Positions 57,416 to 64,000 of a stretch of 64,000 nt of DNA are shown here, piece by piece. Numbering within the stretch: position 1 is the stretch's first letter; each line of letters opens with the position of its first letter. This stretch comes from Pelomonas sp. V22 (lineage in GTDB: Bacteria; Pseudomonadota; Gammaproteobacteria; Burkholderiales; Burkholderiaceae_C), in contig NZ_JAGIXS010000001.1 of the NCBI RefSeq assembly GCF_030014915.1, positions 1,922,001-1,986,000 on the forward strand, read 5' to 3'. Under the pieces are notes generated by a model. That model did no database searches, was not told where the DNA came from, and worked only from the letters and a program-made list of their open reading frames with translations. The position numbers and the translations under genes are program-made.

Positions 57416-58651
57416 ATGCGCAGCAAGCCTCTTGCCCTGACCCTGGTCGTGATTGCCCTGGCGGGCGCGGGATGGTGGTGGAAGGGGCGGGGAGCCAGCA
57501 ATGGCGAGGCGGCCGCAGCCGCCAGCGCGCCGGCCTCGGGCGCCTCTGCAGCGGCACGCGGCGGCCCGCAATTGGTGGGCGTCTGGAAGGCGCAGCAGCA
57601 GGACGTGCCTGTCAGCATCGAGGCCAGCGGCACCGTCGTGGCCCTGGCCACCGTCGATCTGCGCGCCCAGACCACCAGCACCGTGCGCGAGCTCTTGATC
57701 AAGGACGGCGACATGGTGCGCAAGGGCCAGCCACTGTTCCGCTTCGATGACCGCGCCGACCGCGCCAACCTGGACAAGGCCCGCGCCCAGCTGGCCCGCG
57801 ACCGAGCCAGCCTGGCCGACTTCGAGCGCCAGCTCAAGCGCGCGGAGGAGCTGAAGGCCCAGGGCTTCGTGGCCCAGAACGCGGTCGACACGGCGCTCTC
57901 CAATGTGGAGGCCCAGCGCGCCCTGGTGCAGTCCGACGAGGCCGCCGTGCAGGCCGCCCAGGTCCTGCTCTCCTACAACGAGGTGCGCGCGCCCTTCGCC
58001 GGCCGCGCCGGCCAGCTGAACGTGGTGCCCGGCACCCTGGTGCAGGCCAATGCCACGGCCCTGCCCCTGGTCAGCATCGCGCAGCTGCATCCGATTGGCG
58101 TCGGCTTCGTCGTGCCTGAAACCCAGCTCGCGGCCGTGCTGGCCGCCACGCGCGGCAGCAAGGCCGAGGGGCTGGAAGCGCAGGTGATCATGCCCGGCAG
58201 CCGCCCCGGCAAGGACGCCGAGCCCATCAAGGGCCGCGTCACCTTCGTCGACAACCTGGTCGATGCCAACACCGGCACCCTGAAGCTCAAGGCCGAGTTC
58301 GGGAACGACAAGCAGGCCCTGTGGCCCGGCCAGTACGTGCGCGTGCGCATGGTGCTGCGCACCTTGAAGGACGCCGTGGTCGTGCCGCAGGCCGCCATCA
58401 TCCAGCGCGGCAACGAGCGCTCGGTCTATGTGGTGGGCGCCGACCAGACCGCCGTGCAGAAGACGGTGCAGGCCCGCTACCCGTTCGGCGAGCTGGTCGT
58501 GGTTGAGGGCGTGGCGCCGGGCGAGCAGGTGGTGCTGGACGGCAAACAGAACCTGCGGCCGGGCGTGCCCTTGAAGCTGCAGCCCGCGTCACTGAATCCG
58601 GCAGCACCGGCGCGCAAGGCTTCTGAAGCCGCTTCGGGTGCCTCCAAATGA
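57416..58651 (+). CDS. RND efflux periplasmic adaptor (membrane fusion protein)
   Basis: 411 residues. One N-terminal membrane segment (LALTLVVIALAGAGWWW), a lipoyl/barrel-sandwich half (VDLRAQTTSTVRELLIKDGD), a helical hairpin (LDKARAQLARDRASLADFER), the other lipoyl half (VRAPFAGRAGQLNVVPGTLV) and a beta-barrel. The Ala-rich C-terminus is without structure. It links the inner-membrane RND pump encoded next to an outer-membrane channel not present here. Its stop overlaps the pump start by 4 bp. Confidence 0.9.
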   Translation: MRSKPLALTLVVIALAGAGWWWKGRGASNGEAAAAASAPASGASAAARGGPQLVGVWKAQQQDVPVSIEASGTVVALATVDLRAQTTSTVRELLIKDGDMVRKGQPLFRFDDRADRANLDKARAQLARDRASLADFERQLKRAEELKAQGFVAQNAVDTALSNVEAQRALVQSDEAAVQAAQVLLSYNEVRAPFAGRAGQLNVVPGTLVQANATALPLVSIAQLHPIGVGFVVPETQLAAVLAATRGSKAEGLEAQVIMPGSRPGKDAEPIKGRVTFVDNLVDANTGTLKLKAEFGNDKQALWPGQYVRVRMVLRTLKDAVVVPQAAIIQRGNERSVYVVGADQTAVQKTVQARYPFGELVVVEGVAPGEQVVLDGKQNLRPGVPLKLQPASLNPAAPARKASEAASGASK

Positions 58652-61600
58652 ACTGGACTGAATTGTTCATCCGGCGGCCGGTGATGACCGTGCTGCTGAA
58701 CATCTCGGTGGTGATCGCCGGCCTGGCGGCCTGGAGCAAGATCCCGGTCGCCGCCCTGCCCAGCTACAACACGCCGGTCATCAATGTGCAGGCCAGCCTG
58801 CCGGGCGCCTCGCCCGAGACCATGGCCTCGTCCGTCGCGCTACCGCTGGAGAAGCAGTTCTCCACCATTGCCGGCCTGACCACGATCTCGTCCAGCTCGG
58901 GCCTAGGCTCCACCAACCTCACGCTGGAGTTCGACCCCTCGCGGAACATTGATGCTGCTGCAGTCGACGTGCAGGCCGCGCTGTTCCGCAGCTTGCGCGC
59001 CCTGCCGGTGGAGATGACCTCGCCGCCCAGCTACCGCAAGGTCAACCCGGCCGATGCGCCGGTGCTGCTGGTGGCGCTGACCTCGCCCTCGATCAACATC
59101 ACCGAGCTGAATGATTTCGCCGAGAACCTGATCACGCCGGCGCTCTCCACCATCGACGGCGTGGCCCAGGTCTCGATCTTTGGCCAGAAGCGCTATGCCG
59201 TGCGCATCAAGGTGCGCAACGACCTGCTGGCGCAGCGAAACATCACGCTGGAAGAGCTGCAGACGGCGATCCGCAGCGCCAATGCCAACACGCCGGTGGG
59301 CGTGCTGGACGGCAACCGCCAGACCCTCACCATCCAGGCCAACAAACAGCTGAAGAGCGCCCGCGAGTTCGGCGCCCTCGTCGTGGGTACGCGCAATGGC
59401 GCGCCGGTCTTCCTGCGTGACGTGGCCGACGTCCAGGACAGCTTCGAGACCACCAAGTCCTTCAGCAATTTCAACGGCGAGCGCTCCATCGTGCTGGCCG
59501 TGCAGCGCCAGCCGGACGCCAACACGGTCAAGGTGGTCGATGCCGTCAAGGCCATGCTGCCGCGCTTCCAGGCCCAGCTGCCGGACTCGGTGCAGATGAG
59601 CACGCTGAACGACCGCTCGGTCTCGGTGCGCGAGTCCCTGCACGACGTGTACCTCACGCTGGCCCTGACCGTGGGCCTCGTGGTGATGGTGATCTTCATC
59701 TTCCTGCGCCGCGCGGCCGCCACCCTGATCCCGGCGCTGTCGCTGCCGATCTCGCTGATCGGTGCGCTGACCCTGCTGTTCGCCCTGGGCTACAGCCTGG
59801 ACAACATCTCGCTCCTGGGCATCACCCTCGCCGTGGGCCTGGTGGTGGACGACGCCATCGTGATGCTGGAGAACATCTACCGCCACATCGAGGACGGCGC
59901 CAAGCCCTTCGAGGCGGCCGTGCGCGGCGCGCGCGAGATGACCTTCACCATCCTGTCGATCTCGATCTCGCTGGTGGCGGTCTTGATCCCGATCTTCTTC
60001 ATGCCGGGCGTGATCGGCCTCCTGTTCCACGAGTTCGCGGTGGTGGTCTCGCTGTCCATCCTCGTGTCGGCCATGGTCTCGCTGACCCTCGTGCCCATGC
60101 TGTGCAGCCGCTACCTGAAGCCGCACCACGACACGGAAGAAAGCAAGCTCGGCCAGTGGTTCGAGCGCGGCTTCAAGGCCACGCAGAACGCCTATGCCCG
60201 CTCGCTCGATTGGGCGCTCGCGCGGCGCGGCTGGGTCTACGGCGTCGCCCTGCTGAGCTTCGTGGCCACGATCTGGATGTACATGGCCATCCCCAAGGGC
60301 TTTTTTCCCGAGGAAGACATAGGCCAGATCCAGGCCAGCACCGAGGCCAGCGAAGACACCTCCTTCAACACCATGACCGTGCTGCAGGAGCAGGCGGCGG
60401 CCATCGTCAAGAACAACCCGGCGGTGCTGAGCGTCTCGGCCGCCGTCGGCGGCGGGCCCAACGCCACCGGCGCCACCAACACCGGCCGCATGTTCATCAA
60501 CCTGAAGCCGCGCAAGGAGCGGCCGCCGATGGTGAAGGTGCTGGAAAGCCTGCGCAAGGACCTGCGCGCCGTGCCGGGCCTGCAAGTCTTCCTGCGGCCC
60601 GTCCAGAACCTGCAGCTGGGTGGCCGCCAGAGCAAGAGCCGCTACCAGTTCACCTTGCAGTCGGTCGCGGCGGGCGAGCTGAGCACCTGGTCGCAGAAGC
60701 TGCAGGCCAAGCTGCGCGAGGACAGCAAGATCTTCCGCGACGTGACCAGCGACTCGCAGCTGCGCGGCCTGCAGGCCAACCTCGTCATCGACCGCGAGCG
60801 CGCCAACCTGCTGGGCGTGCAGATGCAGGACCTGCGCTCGATGCTTTACGACGCCTTCGGTGAGCGCCAGGTGTCCAGCATCTTTGCGGAGAGCAACACC
60901 TACCAGGTGATCATGGAGGCCAGCGACGCCGACCGCATGGGCGAGGACGCCTTCGACAAGATCTACCTGCGCAGCAAGAACGGCTCGCTGGTACCGCTGA
61001 CCGCCTTTGCCACCGTGCAGCGCGGCCTGGGGCCCACTTCGGTCAATCACCAGGGCCAGTTGCAGGCCATCACGCTCTCGTTCAACCTGGCGCCTGACAT
61101 GCCGCTGGGCGAAGCAACGAAGGCGATCTCTGCCTACACCAAAGAGATCGGCCTTCCCGGGTCCATCATCACCAGCTACGGCGGTGATGCGGCGGTGTTC
61201 CAGGACTCGCAGTCGGGCCAGCTCTTGCTGATCGGCCTGGCGTTGGCGGTGATCTATGTGCTGCTCGGCGTGCTCTACGAGAGCTACATCCACCCAATCA
61301 CCATCCTCGCGGGCCTGCCCTCGGCGGCGGTGGGAGCGCTGATCACGCTGCAGCTGTTTGGCATGGACCTGACCATCATCGCGACCATCGGCATCGTGAT
61401 GCTGATCGGCATCGTCAAGAAGAACGCGATCATGATGATCGACTTCGCCCTCGATGCGCAGCGCAATGGCGGCATGACGCCCGATGCCGCGATCCGCGAG
61501 GCCTGCATCCTGCGCTTCCGGCCCATCATGATGACCACGCTGGCCGCGCTGATGGGCGCCCTGCCCATCGCCCTCGGCCTCGGTGCCGGCGCCGAGCTGC

Positions 61601-61764
61601 GCCAGCCGCTGGGCCTCGCGGTGGTGGGCGGCCTGATCCTGTCGCAGGCGGTGACGCTGTACATCACGCCGGTGATCTACCTGGCGCTCGATCGCTGGAG
61701 CGGCAAGGGGCCGGACACGCGCGAGGTGGCCCATGTGGCCATGACGGCACACGCCGCCGATTGA
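58648..61764 (+). CDS. RND multidrug efflux pump, inner-membrane subunit (HAE1 type)
   Basis: 1038 residues, the full length for this class. N-terminal FIRRPVMTVLLNISVVIAGL, 12 TM helices with the proton-relay Asp pair in GLVVDDAIVMLENI (about 402-403), two large periplasmic loops, and GIVMLIGIVKKNAIMMIDFA in the second half. It belongs to the HAE1 (drug) group rather than the heavy-metal group by these motifs. Substrates cannot be read from the sequence. No local regulator or outer-membrane factor. Confidence 0.92.
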   Translation: MNWTELFIRRPVMTVLLNISVVIAGLAAWSKIPVAALPSYNTPVINVQASLPGASPETMASSVALPLEKQFSTIAGLTTISSSSGLGSTNLTLEFDPSRNIDAAAVDVQAALFRSLRALPVEMTSPPSYRKVNPADAPVLLVALTSPSINITELNDFAENLITPALSTIDGVAQVSIFGQKRYAVRIKVRNDLLAQRNITLEELQTAIRSANANTPVGVLDGNRQTLTIQANKQLKSAREFGALVVGTRNGAPVFLRDVADVQDSFETTKSFSNFNGERSIVLAVQRQPDANTVKVVDAVKAMLPRFQAQLPDSVQMSTLNDRSVSVRESLHDVYLTLALTVGLVVMVIFIFLRRAAATLIPALSLPISLIGALTLLFALGYSLDNISLLGITLAVGLVVDDAIVMLENIYRHIEDGAKPFEAAVRGAREMTFTILSISISLVAVLIPIFFMPGVIGLLFHEFAVVVSLSILVSAMVSLTLVPMLCSRYLKPHHDTEESKLGQWFERGFKATQNAYARSLDWALARRGWVYGVALLSFVATIWMYMAIPKGFFPEEDIGQIQASTEASEDTSFNTMTVLQEQAAAIVKNNPAVLSVSAAVGGGPNATGATNTGRMFINLKPRKERPPMVKVLESLRKDLRAVPGLQVFLRPVQNLQLGGRQSKSRYQFTLQSVAAGELSTWSQKLQAKLREDSKIFRDVTSDSQLRGLQANLVIDRERANLLGVQMQDLRSMLYDAFGERQVSSIFAESNTYQVIMEASDADRMGEDAFDKIYLRSKNGSLVPLTAFATVQRGLGPTSVNHQGQLQAITLSFNLAPDMPLGEATKAISAYTKEIGLPGSIITSYGGDAAVFQDSQSGQLLLIGLALAVIYVLLGVLYESYIHPITILAGLPSAAVGALITLQLFGMDLTIIATIGIVMLIGIVKKNAIMMIDFALDAQRNGGMTPDAAIREACILRFRPIMMTTLAALMGALPIALGLGAGAELRQPLGLAVVGGLILSQAVTLYITPVIYLALDRWSGKGPDTREVAHVAMTAHAAD

Positions 61765-61808
61765 CGCAGCCGCAAACAAGCGACCCGAAAGGGAAACACC
61801 GATTCGAG

Positions 61809-61841
61809 CCGGGCCGCCTCTTCGTTACAGTGGCGGCCCGG
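61809..61841. terminator. Strong stem-loop after the RND operon
   Basis: CCGGGCCGCC (61809-61818) and GGCGGCCCGG (61832-61841), a perfect 10-bp stem with a 13-bp loop, 44 bp after the pump stop and 37 bp before the permease start. No T-run. Terminator, or part of the permease leader. Confidence 0.45.
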
Positions 61842-61878
61842 CCCGCTTTGGGCGAAAGCATTCTCTAGAAGGCCCTCG

Positions 61879-63360
61879 ATGGACGCCATTCCCCACCAAG
61901 ACCTGAAGCGCGGCATCGGCGCGCGGCAGCTGAGCATGATTGCCATCGGCGGCGCCATCGGCACCGGCCTGTTCCTGGCCAGCGGCGGCGCCATCGCCCA
62001 GGCCGGCCCCGGCGGCGCCATGCTGGCCTACGCCATCATGGGCGCGGCGGTGTTCTGCATGATGCAATCGCTCGGCGAGATGGCCACGCAGCTGCCCATC
62101 GCCGGCTCCTTCGAGGCCTATGCCGAGCGCTTCGTCGACCCGTCGCTCGGCTTTGCCTTCGGCTGGAACTACTGGTTCAGCTGGTCGATCACGCTGGCGG
62201 CCGAGTTCGTGGCCGGGGCCCTGATCGTCAAGTTCTGGTTCCCCGACAGCAACCCGACCTACTGGGCTATGGGCTTCTTCGTGCTGCTGATGGGGCTGAA
62301 CCTGCTGTCGGTGAAGGCCTATGCCGAGGCCGAGTACTGGTTCGCCAGCATCAAGGTGACCACGGTCATCATCTTCCTCTTCGTCGGCCTCTTGATGATC
62401 TTCGGCCTGCTCGGCAACCAGGAGTCGATCGGCTTCAAGAACTGGGGCCTCGTGGACGCCGCCAGCGGCAAGAGCGCGCCCTTCGTGGGGGGCCTCGCGG
62501 CCATCCTCGGCGTGTTCCTGGTGGCGGGCTTCTCCTTCCAGGGCACCGAGGGCGTGGGCCTCGCAGCGGCCGAGACCGAGAACCCCGAGAAGAACGTGCC
62601 CAAGGCCATCCACTCGGTGTTCTGGCGCATCCTGCTGTTCTACATCGGCGCCATGGCCATCATCGGCTTCCTGATCCCCTTCACCGACCCCAACCTGCTG
62701 CGCAGCGGCGAGGAGAACGTGGCCTATTCGCCGTTCACGCTGGTGTTCTCGCACCTGCCCAAGATCGGCTTCTACGCGGCCAACCTGATGAACTTCGTGA
62801 TCCTGTCGGCTGTGCTGTCGGCCGGCAATTCATCGCTCTACGTGTCCTCGCGCATGCTCTATGCGATGGCCCACAGCCGCAAAGCGCCCAAGCTGTTCGG
62901 CAAGGTCAATGCGCGCGGCGTGCCGGTGGCGGCCGTCTGGGCCACCGGCCTCGTCGGCGCCCTGGCCTTCCTGGCCAGCGAGATCGGTGCCACCAAGATC
63001 TACCAGCTGCTCTACAACGCCTCGGGCCTCACGGGCTTCCTGATCTGGCTCGGCATCGCCATCTGCCACCTGCGCTTCCGCAAGGCCTGGGTGGCCCAGG
63101 GCCGGCCCTTGAGCGACCTGAAGTTCAAGGCCATGTTCTACCCCTGGGGCCCCTGGGCGGCCGTGGTGCTGTTCCTGATCGTGCTGTTCGGCGCCAATGC
63201 CTCGCTGTTCCAGGCCGACCCGTTCAGCTGGTTCGACGTCATCAGCAACTACCTGCCCATCCCGGCCTTCGTGGCGCTCTACCTGGGCCACAAATGGATC
63301 AACAAGACCCGGGTTGTACCGCTGAAGGACTGCGACTTCGAGATGAAGCAGGACGATTGA
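61879..63360 (+). CDS. Amino acid permease, APC family (LysP/GabP-like)
   Basis: 493 residues, 12 TM helices. The family start is QLSMIAIGGAIGTGLFLASG, followed by MQSLGEMATQLPIAGSFEAY and FSFQGTEGVGLAAAETENPE. It imports amino acids with protons. The LysP/AroP/GabP branch cannot be separated by eye. Its position next to a secreted M20 peptidase would suit uptake of released amino acids. Confidence 0.85.
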   Translation: MDAIPHQDLKRGIGARQLSMIAIGGAIGTGLFLASGGAIAQAGPGGAMLAYAIMGAAVFCMMQSLGEMATQLPIAGSFEAYAERFVDPSLGFAFGWNYWFSWSITLAAEFVAGALIVKFWFPDSNPTYWAMGFFVLLMGLNLLSVKAYAEAEYWFASIKVTTVIIFLFVGLLMIFGLLGNQESIGFKNWGLVDAASGKSAPFVGGLAAILGVFLVAGFSFQGTEGVGLAAAETENPEKNVPKAIHSVFWRILLFYIGAMAIIGFLIPFTDPNLLRSGEENVAYSPFTLVFSHLPKIGFYAANLMNFVILSAVLSAGNSSLYVSSRMLYAMAHSRKAPKLFGKVNARGVPVAAVWATGLVGALAFLASEIGATKIYQLLYNASGLTGFLIWLGIAICHLRFRKAWVAQGRPLSDLKFKAMFYPWGPWAAVVLFLIVLFGANASLFQADPFSWFDVISNYLPIPAFVALYLGHKWINKTRVVPLKDCDFEMKQDD

Positions 63361-63394
63361 AGGAAGACGATTCCACCCTCAACGAGGAGCATCG

Positions 63395-64000
63395 ATGATG
63401 AGACTGCACCCTGTACTGCCCGCAGCGCTTGCCGCCCTGGTCGTTTCGCTGCCAGTGCACGCCCAGACCTTGAACCGCGAGCAACTCGAGAAGGCGGTGA
63501 CCGCGAGGCACGACCTCACGGTCAAGGCCTTGCAGGACTGGATCGCGCTGCCCACCATTGCCGCCGAGGGCCGCAACGTGGCCGAGGGTGCGGAATACAT
63601 GCGCCGACTGGCGCTCGATGCCGGATTCCAGCAGGCCCGGATCGTTCCCTCGGGCGGTGTGCCCGGCGTCTTTGCGACGCTCGACGCCGGCGCGCCGGTG
63701 ACGCTCGGCATCTATTTCATGTACGACGTCAAGCAGTTCGACCCGGCCGAATGGAGCTCACCGCCGCTCGAAGGCCGGCTGGTCGAGCGGCGTGGCGAAG
63801 GCACGGCCCTGATGGGGCGCGGCGCCATCAATCAGAAGGGGCCGGAAATGGCCTTCCTGGCCGCGCTGCACGCGTTCAAGGCGAGCGGGCGCAAGCTGCC
63901 GGTCAATCTGGTGCTGGTGGCGGAAGGCGAAGAGGAGATCGCCTCGCCAAACTTCCCCACCATCGTCGCCGACCCGGAGGTCGCCGCTGCGCTCAAGAAG
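63395..64000 (+). CDS. Secreted M20-family peptidase, N-terminal part (runs off the window)
   Basis: The ATG at 63395 (or 63398) follows GAGGAG. A signal peptide (LPAALAALVVSLPVHAQ) precedes an M20 zinc peptidase: FMYDVKQFDP holds the first metal-site Asp, GRGAINQKGPEMAFLAALHA follows as usual, and VAEGEEEIASPNF gives the catalytic Glu. One conserved His expected before the first Asp (HxD) reads Tyr (MYD), which may lower or change metal binding. The C-terminus is outside the window. Likely a dipeptidase or carboxypeptidase. Confidence 0.8.
   Translation, partial: MMRLHPVLPAALAALVVSLPVHAQTLNREQLEKAVTARHDLTVKALQDWIALPTIAAEGRNVAEGAEYMRRLALDAGFQQARIVPSGGVPGVFATLDAGAPVTLGIYFMYDVKQFDPAEWSSPPLEGRLVERRGEGTALMGRGAINQKGPEMAFLAALHAFKASGRKLPVNLVLVAEGEEEIASPNFPTIVADPEVAAALKK

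Overview
The window looks like the chromosome of a high-GC betaproteobacterium, most likely Burkholderiales of the Roseateles/Rubrivivax kind. This rests on the trpE-trpG-trpD-trpC gene neighbourhood, a GntR/GlcNAc-type kinase gene, DUF3034-globin and PsuK-PsuG pairs, and a glucose-type ABC transporter. The assignment comes from gene content and protein style, not from a database match.

Layout. 1-5205 (minus strand): the end of a trp operon read right to left (trpG, an L-threonine aldolase gene, trpD, trpC, ung), then a BadF-type sugar kinase gene running off the left edge. 5189-30154: a roughly 25 kb integrative element of visibly lower GC, bounded by a 17-bp direct repeat that is the first 17 bases of trpG. 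It has split trpE (30156-31640) from trpG (4621-5205). trpE still ends in its own stop codon and trpG keeps its own start codon. However, trpG has lost the Shine-Dalgarno sequence in the trpE 3' end and now depends on element DNA. trpE is preceded by a probable Trp-rich leader peptide.

Element contents, right to left: a P4-type integrase with a coupled unknown gene, an AlpA-like regulator, a DUF927 ATPase, a gene II/X-like replication initiator, a type I restriction-modification operon (hsdR-hsdS-hsdM, plus strand), and a set of unfamiliar minus-strand operons. One operon couples a WITEADRS-type plasmid protein, a degenerate tyrosine-recombinase-like protein and a C39-like cysteine peptidase. 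Another couples a lipoprotein, an unknown protein and a dienelactone-hydrolase-like enzyme. The most striking encodes a PIN-GNAT-EVE fusion, an ASCH protein, a P-loop kinase, a Cys-rich protein broken at a G8 tract, a 33-residue ORF and a proteasome-like Ntn-hydrolase. This last operon is the best candidate for an undescribed (perhaps defence or nucleic-acid surveillance) system.

Right of the element: a chalcone-isomerase-like periplasmic protein, a cytoplasmic double-Cache/CheW protein, gph, and an RHH protein with a histone-H1-like tail. These are followed by zntB and a lipid-metabolism block (lplT, a GT4 glycosyltransferase, a membrane protein, a membrane-anchored class III aminotransferase, psd, ugd). 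Three arrays of GTCAT-type half-sites with 11-bp period look like Pho boxes and suggest phosphate-starvation membrane-lipid remodelling. Next comes a beta-glucoside/glucose module: a CUT1 ABC transporter, a TctDE-like two-component system and a GH3 beta-glucosidase, with TTAACG-N5-TTAAYG repeats at both control regions. The right end carries a globin/DUF3034 pair, pseudouridine catabolism (psuK-psuG), an RND efflux pair, an amino-acid permease and the start of an M20 peptidase.
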